Shown here one piece after another: positions 1-8,275 of a DNA stretch of 64,000 bases (position 1 is its first letter; the number at the start of each line of letters is the position of its first letter). The position numbers were made by a program, and so were the translations under genes. Source of the DNA: Udaeobacter sp963725505 (GTDB taxonomy: Bacteria; Verrucomicrobiota; Verrucomicrobiia; Chthoniobacterales; UBA10450); the NCBI GenBank assembly GCA_963725505.1, contig CAVRYN010000005.1:124001-188000 (forward strand), written 5' to 3'. Under the pieces are notes generated by a model that had not been told where the DNA came from, ran no database searches, and was given only the letters and a program-made list of their open reading frames with translations.

Positions 1-90
1 CGTCTCCTTCATGTAGCCAGCAGCATCCGAAAATCTCACTTCGAGATAATCAGCCTCCGCGTCGAACCACACTTTTACTTTATCGGCCAT
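1..90 (-). CDS. DUF2283 family protein, N-terminal part (cut by window edge)
   Basis: The first 30 codons of a minus-strand gene are visible, starting with ATG at 88-90 and running off the left edge. The translation begins MADKVKVWFDAEADYLEVRF, which has the DUF2283 signature: a short beta-rich start with a D/E-x-DYLEVRF motif. DUF2283 proteins are small (about 60-80 aa), of unknown function, and often sit beside DUF4258 or YgiT-type genes. Here it is the third gene of such a minus-strand set (DUF4258, YgiT-type zinc finger, DUF2283), which suggests one toxin-antitoxin-like transcript. The 80-base gap to the YgiT-type gene shows nothing else. Confidence 0.72.
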   Translation of the reverse strand, partial: MADKVKVWFDAEADYLEVRFSDAAGYMKET

Positions 91-170
91 AAGTCTTCTC
101 CAGCTTTGGGTTTGTCGGTCAAGTAGGCGGTGACCACAAACGCGTCGTTGAGAGTCAATAGGCAATAGAA

Positions 171-398
171 TTATGCGAGGGCGAAAACGTCCAGCGGGAC
201 AGTCTTGACGGGCCGCGCTTCATGGACGAGCCGGCGAACCCTTTCGGTAGTCTCACGCGAGAAGGTCGGCTCGCCGCAACGCTCACAGATTTGGGCGGGA
301 ATATGTTCGACGAGGACCGGACGACCATTAATCGTGAACACCTCGCTCACAAATTCGTTTCTCGCGGCTGTGTTGCCGCAGACGTGGCAGTTAAACAT
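171..398 (-). CDS. YgiT-type (MqsA N-terminal-like) zinc-finger protein
   Basis: This 75 aa protein starts MFNCHVCGNTAARN. It carries two CxxC zinc knuckles, CHVC near residues 4-7 and CERC near 38-41, separated by a short beta-hairpin region. That is the layout of the YgiT-type zinc finger at the N terminus of MqsA antitoxins. It lacks the C-terminal helix-turn-helix of full MqsA, as is usual for the stand-alone family. It lies 2 bases after the DUF4258 gene, so the two are almost certainly cotranslated. By family precedent the DUF4258 protein would be the toxin-like partner and this one the antitoxin-like partner; that role is inferred. Confidence 0.85.
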   Translation of the reverse strand: MFNCHVCGNTAARNEFVSEVFTINGRPVLVEHIPAQICERCGEPTFSRETTERVRRLVHEARPVKTVPLDVFALA

Positions 399-400
399 GG

Positions 401-709
401 CTAGCTCCGTCTCCGGTAATCAACCCATTCATTCGGGTCTGGCTCATACATTGTGATAATCTTCGTCAATTGCGTCTCGGCAAACGATACCTGAAAGTGC
501 AAGGGTCGTCCACCCGCCGTGAAACCGAGCAGCAGCGCGCTCGGCGAATATTTATCCTCGGGATAGTCCTCAATCAGCTCAGCATCTGTGCCCGCCTCTC
601 GAATTTCCTGTTCGCTGATGTTCCGCTCGACTACACGCCGGAAAGCGTGGCGACTGAATTCAAATTTTCCCTCGGCAAGTTCCCGCCGAACATTTTCAAG
701 CGTTTTCAT
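401..709 (-). CDS. DUF4258 domain protein, putative toxin of a TA-like pair
   Basis: The likely start is the ATG at 709 (MKTLENVRRELAEGKFEFSR), giving 102 aa. An upstream in-frame ATG at 766 would add a poor, non-family leader. DUF4258 hallmarks are visible: the FSRHAFRRVVERNIS segment with the conserved H and R, then the turn before a beta strand near EDYPEDKYSPSALLLGF, and a final RPLHFQVSF strand. The family resembles RelE/BrnT-like small nucleases, but no activity is established for this member. It overlaps no neighbour and is followed after 2 bases by the YgiT-type gene. Confidence 0.8.
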   Translation of the reverse strand: MKTLENVRRELAEGKFEFSRHAFRRVVERNISEQEIREAGTDAELIEDYPEDKYSPSALLLGFTAGGRPLHFQVSFAETQLTKIITMYEPDPNEWVDYRRRS

Positions 710-795
710 TTGGCTGCGGCTTGAATAATGGGGCTTTCCCGACCCACCGTAAACAAAACACTGCACGCATCATAAGCCGCTCCTGGCCCGCAGTA

Positions 796-902
796 GTCCC
801 GCGAGTGCGGGACGAAGGAGGCTACGATGCATGAGCCCAGCAGCTGTAGAGGCAGGCGTGTCGCCTGCGAGAAGCTGTAGCAGTGTCGCTATGCGCGACA
901 CT
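796..902. repeat. Cluster of three short hairpins (REP-like)
   Basis: Three consecutive perfect inverted repeats lie in DNA without a gene: GTCCCGC/GCGGGAC (796-813), GCAGGCG/CGCCTGC (852-868) and AGTGTCGC/GCGACACT (882-902). The last two are preceded by CTGTAG, the same lead-in seen at the elements at 2698, 27962, 35855 and 37042. None has a T-run, so they are not ordinary intrinsic terminators. Confidence 0.7.
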
Positions 903-1262
903 CCACTTGGAAAAAACCGTAGCGAGCGGCGCGTCACCGTCAGCAGCAATTGAAACTCGCTCGTTACCCGCACTCGCTCGCTCCTACCTTCGTCGCTTTA
1001 CCTTCTATCTCGGCAATCCCTTTCCTCGATTCCTGGATTCCTGGTTTCCCGATTAGGTTTTTTTGGAGTCCGAATCCGAGATCAGATAAACCAGTCCGAG
1101 CAAAAGTGAGACTGACATTGGGCTGAGCAGTCTCTTATATCTAGCGACTGACCGGACGCGTGCCGTCGATCAACGACAATCGAGGCGAGCCAACAACTAA
1201 CGTCGTCAAGGGCGGGGGAAACCTTGACGCACGTTTAGGGTGATAGATTCTTCAGGCCGCTT
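903..1262. other. Gene-free stretch with a dispersed repeat and a hairpin
   Basis: I see no coding frame with family character here. It holds one inverted copy of the dispersed element described at 950-1008, a short string of repeated TTCCTGGATTCCTGG-like words around 1025-1050, and a hairpin at 1204-1229 (CGTCAAGG/CCTTGACG, 10-base loop). The hairpin sits 34 bases beyond the stop of the minus-strand gene at 1263 and could end its transcript, but it lacks a U-tract. Confidence 0.5.
950..1008 (-). repeat. Dispersed ~60 bp element, copy 1 (inverted)
   Basis: Read on the minus strand this begins ATAGAAGGTAAAGCGACGAA and ends GAGCGAGTTTCAA. The same pattern, with internal variation, occurs on the plus strand at 1823-1882 and 26237-26297. 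It has no coding character. Confidence 0.75.
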
Positions 1263-1505
1263 TTAACGGCCATACCCGTATCTGTGGTGGTAGTAGCCGT
1301 GATGCCAGTATCTATGGTGATTGGACACTCCCCAATGTCCTGGGGCCCAGCCGTAATAAGCGCGTCCATTCCAATACCCCGGTCCATGGTTGTAATAAGG
1401 GCGATCATAACCGCCGATGGAGATCTCCACTGCCTTAACGGAGGGTACCAACATTCCGCTCAGACAAAACAAAGCTGCAAAAAGCAGCACTAATTTCTTT
1501 TTCAT
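1263..1505 (-). CDS. Small secreted His/Tyr/Gly-rich protein
   Basis: This 80 aa protein has a clear Sec signal peptide (MKKKLVLLFAALFCLSGMLV, then a cut near VKA-VE). The mature part is rich in Y, H, G and W, with repeated HHRY/YYHHRYGYG elements. Such proteins resemble the YXWGXW-type small envelope proteins that are common and poorly understood in Gram-negative bacteria. No catalytic motif is present; metal binding by the histidines is possible but unproven. It stands alone on the minus strand in repeat-rich DNA. Confidence 0.72.
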   Translation of the reverse strand: MKKKLVLLFAALFCLSGMLVPSVKAVEISIGGYDRPYYNHGPGYWNGRAYYGWAPGHWGVSNHHRYWHHGYYHHRYGYGR

Positions 1506-1745
1506 ATTTTAGCTTTCTAGATTCAGTTAAAGCCATCTTGGTGCATCGCGCGCACCGCTTATTGTCAGAGTCGACCCGAATCTTGTGCACGTTGAGGAAC
1601 GGGTTCGGTGGAAGGCAATCGCGGCGACAAACTTGCTTACCTTCTCAAAATCTTCTTTCGTCCCGTTTCAACGCTTTAACGATTCAACGGTTCGCGTCAC
1701 CGAAGGTTAAATGTTAAATGCTCTGCTCAGCCCTCCCAAACGTTT

Positions 1746-1799
1746 GCTCAGAGTTTACTCAGAGTTTAATCGCGGTGGCGAGCGGCGAGTGGCGGGCGA
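1746..1799 (+). repeat. 54 bp direct repeat, copy 1
   Basis: The element starts GCTCAGAGTTTACTCAGAGT and ends GGCGAGTGGCGGGCGA. It matches 4279-4332 with a single visible difference (G versus C in the middle). Internally it holds a tandem of CTCAGAGTTTA and a GGCGAGCGGCGAGTGGCG run. Confidence 0.85.
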
Positions 1800-1822
1800 A
1801 CGGAGCGACTGGGATGAGCGAC

Positions 1823-1882
1823 ATAGAAGGTAAAGTTGCGAGGGAAGCAATGAGTGAGTGTGGGCAACGAGTGAGTTTCAAC
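1823..1882 (+). repeat. Dispersed ~60 bp element, copy 2
   Basis: Starts ATAGAAGGTAAAGTTGCGAG and ends GAGTGAGTTTCAAC. Compare 950-1008 (inverted) and 26237-26297. The ends are conserved while the middle varies. Confidence 0.75.
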
Positions 1883-1985
1883 ATTTCGGAGTTTAGATGC
1901 GCCCCCGATTTCCCGATTCAAGTCCCCCGGTGGCGAAGGGTTCTTCGCTCGCCAAAGAACGTTTCGATGTTAAGTAGGCGAACAG

Positions 1986-2465
1986 ATGGACACAGTTTAC
2001 ATCGAGACAACGATCGTGAGTTATCTCGTGTCTCGTCCCAGCCAAGACGTGGTTATCGCCGCACACCAACAATTGACACGGGAATGGTGGCATCGGCGAC
2101 GACGATTGTTTGCCTGCTTCATTTCGGACATTGCGCTCGATGAAGCTGGTGACGGAGATGCTGAGCAGGTCGCTCTTCGCTTGGAAGCGCTGGAAGGCAT
2201 CCCCAAGCTGGTGCCCACGGTGGAAGCAGAACGTCTCGCGACGGCTTTTCTCGCTGACGTGTTGCCATCGAAAGCAGCAGGAGACGCGGCGCACCTGGCA
2301 ATCGCGACGGTTGGTAAGATCAAATATTTGCTCACTTGGAATTGCAATCATCTAGCCAACGCCCAGCTACTAGACCGACTCGAACCAATCGCGGCCATCG
2401 CCGGATTCAAACTTCCCAGGGTTTGCACACCCGAGGAGCTGATGGGAGTGTCAGCGTATGAATGA
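1986..2465 (+). CDS. PIN-domain ribonuclease toxin (VapC-like)
   Basis: This 159 aa protein begins MDTVYIETTIVSYLVSRPSQ, matching the PIN first strand with the acidic residue in YIETT. It continues through an acidic IALDEAGDGD segment, the DAAHLAIATVGK helix and the terminal LLTWNCNHLANA strand-helix, which is diagnostic of this VapC subfamily. PIN proteins are Mg-dependent RNases that usually act as toxins. The stop overlaps the start of the next gene by 8 bases, so the two are translationally coupled. The target RNA cannot be read from the sequence. Confidence 0.88.
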   Translation: MDTVYIETTIVSYLVSRPSQDVVIAAHQQLTREWWHRRRRLFACFISDIALDEAGDGDAEQVALRLEALEGIPKLVPTVEAERLATAFLADVLPSKAAGDAAHLAIATVGKIKYLLTWNCNHLANAQLLDRLEPIAAIAGFKLPRVCTPEELMGVSAYE

Positions 2466-2676
2466 GGATCCTATTGTGGCGGAGGTGCGACGGATTCGTG
2501 AAAAGCGTGCGAGCCGTTTTGGTTATGATATTCACAAAATCTTTGCCGACCTGATCGCCCGCGGAAACGCTCGAGATCCGTCACATCCGGTCGTCCGAGA
2601 CGCCAGCAAATGGGCCGAAACCGCCGCAGCGGAAACTTCGCTGACATTGAAAGAAGAACCGCCGCCAAATCATTAA
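2458..2676 (+). CDS. Small partner protein of the PIN toxin (putative antitoxin)
   Basis: This 72 aa protein starts MNEDPIVAEVRRIREKRASR and continues FGYDIHKIFADLIARG. Short helical proteins with a VRRIRE...F..D...IFADL pattern are regular partners of this PIN subfamily. The ATG lies inside the last codons of the PIN gene. No DNA-binding fold is obvious. I infer an antitoxin or accessory role from position and family habit only. Confidence 0.72.
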   Translation: MNEDPIVAEVRRIREKRASRFGYDIHKIFADLIARGNARDPSHPVVRDASKWAETAAAETSLTLKEEPPPNH

Positions 2677-2960
2677 GGCGAACAATTCTCCTCAACCTCG
2701 CGAGCAGCTGTAGCTCCGAACACTTTCGGAGCGCGACGCTCGACTCGCAATCCTGTAGCCCGCCTGCTCAGTTTACCCGTCCTGGTCGCCGTGGCGACCG
2801 TGGCGGGACTGTCGAATAGGTCAGCCGCAAAAACTGTAGTGGCAGGCGTATCGTCTGCAAAGAACTGTAGCTCGCGAAGATTCGAGTTAGACGTATCCCC
2901 GGTTCGCATTTCTCTTGCAGTCGAGCTTGCAAACCGCCGCGTAAACGTGCTAGACCCCTA
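2677..2960. repeat. Palindromic repeat cluster
   Basis: Several CTGTAG-led hairpins lie between the toxin pair and the hydrolase: CTCCGAA/TTCGGAG near 2714-2731 and a GGCAGGCGTATCGTCTGC unit near 2840, the same family as 852-868. A CCGTGGCGACCGTGGCGGGA repeat lies near 2790. No gene is seen. Confidence 0.55.
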
Positions 2961-4222
2961 TTGTTGGCTCTTCGCTCGCTCAGTATCGCGATCTGTGTTC
3001 TAGCCACATGGCTGGCCGCGTGCACGTCGCTTTTTCCGTTGCGATCGAACAATGCCACGAATCCTCAGAATTCGGTCGATACCGAAAACGGTTACAAGAT
3101 TGCGTTCATCGAATTTGGCGAGCAGGGATCGTATCAAGACCCAACGCAATTAAAGAATGCTCTCGATCTTATCCAGAATACCGAAAGGCCACTTGTCATC
3201 ACTTATGTGCACGGCTGGCAAAACAACGTGGAATCCGGTGATGTTCAGAGCTTCGAGTCTTTGCTGGCGCGATTAAACCGGGCTCCCGCTATCAGAAATG
3301 TCGGGTTTCACGTGGTGGGCGTTTACCTCGGCTGGCGGGGCAAGTTAACGCCGGTGCCGCTGCTAAAGGAAATTAGTTTTTGGAACCGCAAGGCGACAGC
3401 GGAACGTCTCGCCAGCAATTACGATTGCTATGACGCCATTGCTTCAATTTCCGAAGAAGCACGGCGCAAAGGGCGGGGAAACCAATACACCGTTCTACTC
3501 GGACACTCGTTTGGCGGATTGATTGTCGAAAGGTCCGTCGCTCACGCGATCAACGCCGAGATACACGGACATGCCGACGCCGATCGGAGTATGCCGGCGG
3601 ATTTGGTGATCGCTGTTAACCCCGCGGCTGATTCAGTTCTGGCCCGGCAAATGATAGCCGCTTTGTACAGTCGCAAGACCGAGGGCACGCGGCCATTATT
3701 TGTCTCAATAACCTCAACGGGCGATTGGGCGACAGGCACCGTTTTTCCTATTGGCACGGGTCTGGCGTCAGTCAGCAAAGGATTCAACGAAGTTGAAGCA
3801 CCGGGTCCCGCGAACACACAAGTAAGCGAGCGAAAATTTTATACCTCAACCCCGGTCACAATGAGATGTTGATTAACCACATCACGCTGGACCTGAAGAA
3901 AACAATCAATTCACCACAAGGGCATCACGCCTTGGAGACGAATCTGGAACACAACCTTTCTGCCGAGGTTTTCACTTTAGATGGGGCTAGTGGTAAACTG
4001 GATCTTTGGCAGATAAAACGTGTGGGCAACGTGGACGTGCCTTATTGGGACGTGCAAGTCGATCCCAGCATTATCAAAAATCACGGTGACATCTGGAACG
4101 AAAGAGCCGAAGCGATGATGGCTGCTATTTTCCGTATGACTAACCCGATGCTTAATCGCAACGTCAAACCCCGAGCTACACTTCATCGCGCGCCCGATTT
4201 CAACAGGCTTGAGCATCGATAA
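2961..4222 (+). pseudogene. Lipoprotein alpha/beta-hydrolase, split by a frameshift
   Basis: Two overlapping frames make one protein of about 415 aa. Frame one (2961-3872) opens with a lipoprotein signal ending in the lipobox LAAC. It carries ITYVHGW (oxyanion region, near residue 80) and the nucleophile elbow GHSFGG (near residue 177), typical of serine hydrolases. Near 3838-3845 the sense passes to another frame, which reads YLNPGHNEMLINHIT and runs to 4222. The downstream part keeps a late histidine (IKNHGDIWNE) that suits the catalytic triad. A single-base indel explains the break. The substrate is unknown, and the protein would sit in the outer or inner membrane facing the periplasm. The start choice is uncertain because upstream DNA is repetitive. 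Confidence 0.75.
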
Positions 4223-4278
4223 AAATTCAGATCGGCAGCGATTTGTTGTAGCCCGCCTTGCCAGCTGCCCCAAAGCTT

Positions 4279-4332
4279 GCTCAGAGTTTACTCAGAGTTT
4301 AATCGCCGTGGCGAGCGGCGAGTGGCGGGCGA
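4279..4332 (+). repeat. 54 bp direct repeat, copy 2
   Basis: Same unit as 1746-1799 with one visible substitution. It lies just after the hydrolase gene, and 22 bases upstream of it is the REP-like word GTAGCCCGCC also seen near 2755. Confidence 0.85.
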
Positions 4333-4621
4333 TGACTTTCGGAGTTCCGAGTTTAGATTTGATCCCATTCATTCGCTCCATTCCGCGCGAGCAGTAGGTT
4401 TTGTTGAATCCAACAGATCCGATGTGGGCATCCCAATAGAAGGCGGACTATATGAATTGGCCTAATGGTAAGCGCCAAACTGTTAACACTTTCTGGTCGT
4501 ACTTTTGCGCGACTAGAAAAGTGGCGATTGGAGTAGCTGCTTTACGAACTTGCGTACGGACTCCGCAAATTGAAATGTTCGATCTTCAAGATCACGCGGC
4601 TTTGCACTATCTTCCATTTAA

Positions 4622-4680
4622 GAGTTGGGATTTGGTTCGTTGTTGTTTGGGATTTGGTGCTTGGGATTTGGGATTTACTG
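4622..4680 (+). repeat. Low-complexity GGGATTTGG run
   Basis: The words TTGGGATTTGG and TTGGTGCTTGGGATT repeat in tandem with small changes. In the frame that enters the MBL gene they would encode a WDL..GFGAWDLGF string. This is repeat-derived and argues against a start upstream of 4692. Confidence 0.7.
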
Positions 4681-4691
4681 CCGCAGTGTCG

Positions 4692-5642
4692 ATGTCTCTC
4701 CTGACAGCAACACTGGCGTGGTCCGAGCCAGTGGCTGGATCGTTAGATGTGCACTGGAACGAAGGCGCTCCGGATTGCAGCGCAACTCCGCAAGACGCAC
4801 TTCAAATCCATACTTACGAGCCGCAAACGTTTATCCTCCGCCAGAGCCCTTGCGCGAACTTCGAAGCAAATTTTCTCTATCTTCTTATCGGCTCCGACAA
4901 AGCTCTTCTAATCGATACCGGTGCCGTCGCGGACCCGAAAGAGATGCCCCTGGCGAAAACGATCTTGGAACTATTGCCGGATAAGGATCACCAAAAACTT
5001 CCGCTTCTCGTGTCGCATACCCACAGACATCTGGATCATCGCGCTGGCGATCCTCAGTTCGCATCTCTCCCATCGGTCCAAATCGTGCCCATAGATTTGG
5101 AGGGAGTCCGCGCGTTCTTCGGTTTCACTAACTGGCCCAACGGGATTGCCCATTTGGACTTGGGCGGCCGCACTGTGGACGTAATTCCCACGCCCGGACA
5201 CAACCAGACCCACGTGGCGTTTTACGACAGCCGAACCGGGATTCTTTTTTCGGGAGATTTTCTGTTGCCGGGCCGATTGCTGATTGAAGATGCCGCAGCT
5301 TACCGCGAAAGCGCCCTGCGGGTTGTCGATTTTCTGAAGACGCGTCCGCTTACCCATATCCTGGGCGGGCACATCGAGTTGAACACGGCAGGACACGCCT
5401 ACCGATTCGGGTCTCACTACCATCCCAATGAGCACCGGCTCGAGTTGGCAAGAGAAGATCTAACAGCGTTGCCAGCCGCATTTGAAAGCTTCAATGGTTT
5501 CTACGCGCGACATCCGAATTACATTCTTACCAATCCCATTCACAACCTTCTGGCGGCCGCAACTATCGCGGTTGCGGTATTGATTTTCATCGTCTGGGGA
5601 GTGCGCCAGTTGCTGCGCGTGCGCCGGCGCTTGCGCGGTTGA
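4692..5642 (+). CDS. Membrane-anchored metallo-beta-lactamase-fold hydrolase
   Basis: From the ATG at 4692 the protein is 316 aa and begins with a signal-like segment (MSLLTATLAWSEP). An earlier in-frame ATG at 4452 would add 80 residues of repeat-derived sequence. The MBL metal site is complete: HRHLDH (HxHxDH motif), PGHNQTH, SGDF and a late GGHIE histidine. A C-terminal transmembrane helix (LLAAATIAVAVLIFIVWGV) is followed by a basic tail, so the catalytic domain should face the periplasm and be tethered. The substrate is not evident. It stands alone between repeat regions. Confidence 0.82.
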   Translation: MSLLTATLAWSEPVAGSLDVHWNEGAPDCSATPQDALQIHTYEPQTFILRQSPCANFEANFLYLLIGSDKALLIDTGAVADPKEMPLAKTILELLPDKDHQKLPLLVSHTHRHLDHRAGDPQFASLPSVQIVPIDLEGVRAFFGFTNWPNGIAHLDLGGRTVDVIPTPGHNQTHVAFYDSRTGILFSGDFLLPGRLLIEDAAAYRESALRVVDFLKTRPLTHILGGHIELNTAGHAYRFGSHYHPNEHRLELAREDLTALPAAFESFNGFYARHPNYILTNPIHNLLAAATIAVAVLIFIVWGVRQLLRVRRRLRG

Positions 5643-5805
5643 CCGTCCAAATCTGGAGAACGGTGGTAATCAGCCTGACTAATCTTTGACGGGCCGCTGA
5701 CCGTCGTTTGAAGCGGAGCGATACGGCCTAACGAGAATGGAATGTCAAATGCTCTGCTCGCGAATGCTTTCGGAGTTGAGACGCGACCCCGTCTTTCCCC
5801 CTAAC

Positions 5806-6195
5806 TCAGACTTTGCCGTCCAGAATTCTCTTTAACGCGTGGCGGTGACAGTGGGGTTGGTCTTCGTCACAATGGCACATGAGCGTAATTGTTTGGCGCG
5901 TTCCGAGGTGCTTCAGGAGTCGGAGCGTGAATTTCTGTCCCTTGTTCTTAATGTTTGGATTACGCTGATCGATCGTGCCTCCTTCGAAGAGCTCTTTTTT
6001 GTAGCGTCTCTTGAACTCCGACCAACGGATCTTCTCGGCGCGTCCAAGCGCGAGAAGCTGTTCGCTTGGGCCAAGGTTAGCCATCCAGACATGGTATCGG
6101 TCCTTCGGCAACCCACGGCCGCGAATTCGTGTCGCTGATCCGCAGCCCATCTTTGCCGGCTCGATTGTAGAGTGAACGGATTTTGTTTTAATCAT
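5806..6195 (-). CDS. DUF488 family protein
   Basis: This 129 aa protein begins MIKTKSVHSTIEP, carries VWMANLGPSEQLL, and ends with the family signature LMCHCDEDQPHCHRH. The C..C..D/H-rich motif resembles an active-site loop, but no reaction is established. It starts 2 bases after the preceding minus-strand gene (6198), so it is the last gene of the defence operon. Residues 15-24 look shifted out of frame and back again, since the neighbouring frame reads KDGLRI where the family usually has that. Two compensating indels may be present. Confidence 0.85.
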   Translation of the reverse strand: MIKTKSVHSTIEPAKMGCGSATRIRGRGLPKDRYHVWMANLGPSEQLLALGRAEKIRWSEFKRRYKKELFEGGTIDQRNPNIKNKGQKFTLRLLKHLGTRQTITLMCHCDEDQPHCHRHALKRILDGKV

Positions 6196-6197
6196 AC

Positions 6198-6653
6198 TTA
6201 CTCAGGCAAGTCGAAAAGGATCGATACGAGTTCCTTCAAAGATAAATTTCGATGCTCAGCATCGCGAATTCGAATGTTGCGGTAGCCGCGCCGGCTGACC
6301 TTGATGCCACGCTTCTTCCTGGTGCCTTCAGGGAAGCTCATTAGGTCGCGCATCCGAGCGTCACCGCGTCCACCCATCATGTGGTAGCAGGTTGGCTCGA
6401 GCGAGGCGCGATCATAGCAAACCCATACCACACAGCCACCAACAAGGCCGCTGAGAGATTCGGAAATGGCGTAAGGGTTCGCGGTTATCGTTTTCGCAAG
6501 TGTCTTCATTTGGATCTGACGGGTGATTTGACCGAACGTCATCACCACGTCTACACCGGCGTTGTCTACCTCTGAGGTCAGAACAGTGACAAGACCCGGC
6601 GGATCCCGCTGCAGAACCAAGCGCGAAACATCATAAACAAACCGATGTCGCAT
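6198..6653 (-). CDS. Putative QxK-type PD-(D/E)XK nuclease (DUF4365-like)
   Basis: The open frame gives 151 aa. The segment SEVDNAGVDVVMTFG followed by RQIQMKT fits the nuclease core GxDxx...QxK found in DUF4365-like proteins. The first acidic residue, the D of GVDVV and the QMK are all present. The frame may really start at ATG 6724: the adjacent frame reads MVALIEHAFIFVRRSK and stops in an overlapping TGATG at about 6653, so a frameshift probably removes the N terminus. With that start the gene begins 14 bases after the previous stop. It is paired with DUF488, as is common. Nuclease function is inferred from the motif only. Confidence 0.6.
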   Translation of the reverse strand: MRHRFVYDVSRLVLQRDPPGLVTVLTSEVDNAGVDVVMTFGQITRQIQMKTLAKTITANPYAISESLSGLVGGCVVWVCYDRASLEPTCYHMMGGRGDARMRDLMSFPEGTRKKRGIKVSRRGYRNIRIRDAEHRNLSLKELVSILFDLPE

Positions 6654-6737
6654 CAGATTTCTCGATGTAGGTCGAATTTTGAGCGACGAACGAAGATGAA
6701 AGCATGCTCGATAAGGGCGACCATGTAGAATCGATCG

Positions 6738-7230
6738 TCAACCTTTCCAGTGTCTAATTTTCAGAATGCGGCCGAGGGATATGGCGTAGTAGGCCTCACC
6801 CCATTTGTGGATTTTCTTCATGCCCTTGAATTCCACCAACATTTCAGGTGCGATCTTCTGATAGCCGTTGCGAGGAATTGGATGAATTTGTAGGACCGAT
6901 TTTCTAAGCGCTTTTCCCAGTGAGGCGTCCGCTGGCGATATTCGATTCGCTTTGTCTTGGCAACGACGTTAGCGAAGTGCTCTCGATGCAGATTCAGGTG
7001 AAGAGTCGGAGCTGATTCTTGCCTCTTCAATTTCAAATTAGTCTCCGGGCTTCGTGGACGTTTTAGATCCGAGGCGATTTCCGCGAACTGGGCGAGGGCG
7101 GCTTGGAGGTCTTCGACGATTTCCTGGGCGATCACATCGGGATCGGGAAGGTTGGCGCTGTCTTCGAGGCTTCGTCTCTGAGCCAGGAGATGTCGAGGTT
7201 GAGCTTATCGCGCTTCAATACGGAGTTCAT
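6738..7230 (-). pseudogene. HsdM-tail/ASCH-domain fusion, frameshifted
   Basis: Three frames assemble into one ~165 aa protein. It begins at ATG 7228-7230 with MNSVLKRDKLNLDISWLRDE, shifts near 7175 into SLEDSANLPDPDVIAQEIVE and a helical AQFAEIASDL, then enters an ASCH-like domain (LHLNLHREHFANVVAKTKRI, EYRQRTPHW). It shifts again near 6880 into RNGYQKIAPEMLVEF and ends ILKIRHWKG at 6738. The first part matches the C-terminal helical tail of type I N6-adenine methylases (LDI.WLKDDSLED..NLP). ASCH domains bind RNA or modified nucleotides. The ATG overlaps the stop of the preceding nuclease (ATGA), so coupling is clear. Confidence 0.65.
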
Positions 7231-8271
7231 TGTAACGACCCGAGTGTCTTCGACCTCAGGTTGAGGTGTTGATAGAAGATCGGGAGACGGAATCTCTTTC
7301 GAAGCGCTTCGACGTAGCGGCGAGCATCTGGTGTTAGAGGGTTTTCGGAAACGACGACCAAACGCTTCGCTTTTTGCCCGCCGGGCCAGTATGCGTATTC
7401 GAGCAGCTGAGACACGGCATTGCGTAGGCAACTCCTCACGCACGGCCCGGTCTTGATCTCGTAATAATGATACTTTCCGTCTTTGTGGACAACGAGATCT
7501 ACCGCGGGACCTGCGGCCGCTATCGTTCTCGGTGCCGACGTTATCAGGACCGTGCTGTGCGGAAAGAATATCGAACAACGCCTGCTGAAGGCGATTGTGT
7601 TTGAGTTCGACTGACTTCATGCCGCCTTTCCAATTCGCGGACGTTTGCTCTAGCTTGAACGAGCACCCCGCGTTGAAGCGAAACCCTTTCTTGAGCGACA
7701 CCGCGACAGGTGGCGCTGATGCTTTCCCTTCGACGTATTCGTAGAGATTCAGTAGGCGATCGAACAAGAACACGACTGCCGTCGGGTCCACCTCAGCTCG
7801 AGGGACGAGATGGCCGAAGAATAAGAAGTTCGGTGGATCAATGAGGTCATTTGCAATTGGAGCGATCGGTAAGTAAGGGCTCTTAGCTGGATTCCGTCGC
7901 TGGTCGTAGAACCAAAACCGGAGGTCTTCTAGCGCCGTAGCATTCTTGCGTACGTAGGCATTGAATCGGTCGACCTTCGGCTTGAGGACAAGTGGTCTAG
8001 GTAGCGACTGGCTTGGCTCGAGAGAGAACGCCACACCGTATCGGAACCATTGCCCCTCCTCTTCGAATCCGATGTTGTATTGCAATTCGTTGCGTCCACC
8101 TGAATGGAACGCGTAATGGGCGTGCGTCGTTTGTCCCGAAAAGATGCGACGAGTCTTGACTCGCAACAAACCATGCAGTCGCTGTCTTAACGCTTGGAAG
8201 TTTTGCATCCGCGGATGCAGTGCCGCGGCGGAGTTGATCTCGTCGGCAAGCGTTCGCAAAGTTTTCATCAT
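7227..8271 (-). pseudogene. PD-(D/E)XK nuclease-like protein, frameshifted
   Basis: The main frame (8271 down to about 7500) encodes an N-terminal domain containing FSGQTTHAHYAFHSGGRNEL and a FFGHLVP region. After NVGTENDSG the reading moves to the next frame: VDLVVHKDGKYHYYEIKTGP, then the helix NAVSQLLEYAYWPGG, ending at 7227. DLV...YEIK is a textbook PD-(D/E)XK core, so the catalytic half lies beyond the frameshift near 7510. The original protein would be about 347 aa. It starts 4 bases after the Res gene and ends in an ATGA overlap with the HsdM-tail/ASCH gene. It is probably a DNA nuclease or accessory of the restriction system; the exact family is not recognised. Confidence 0.65.
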
Positions 8272-8275
8272 CCTC

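Larger units (their letters stand above)
1506..1985. other. Gene-free, repeat-bearing stretch
   Basis: No credible gene is seen. The stretch contains the 54-base element at 1746-1799 and the second dispersed element at 1823-1882, plus strings such as AAATGTTAAATGCTCTGCTC (near 1707) that recur almost unchanged near 5743. It lies directly upstream of the PIN-toxin gene and should contain its promoter, but I cannot point to a convincing -35/-10 pair. Confidence 0.5.
4223..4691. other. Gene-free, repeat-bearing stretch
   Basis: An open frame extends through here into the MBL gene, but its translation is compositionally odd and includes a GGGATTTGG low-complexity run. I treat it as untranslated leader. 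It contains the second 54 bp repeat (4279-4332) and the run at 4622-4680. Confidence 0.5.

Noticed and set aside
796..902. Hairpins as intrinsic terminators
   Set aside because: No T-run follows and several lie in the middle of genes elsewhere, so they are better seen as REP-like elements.
4452..4691. Long N-terminal extension of the MBL protein
   Set aside because: It translates a low-complexity GGGATTTGG run; the signal-like start at 4692 fits better.
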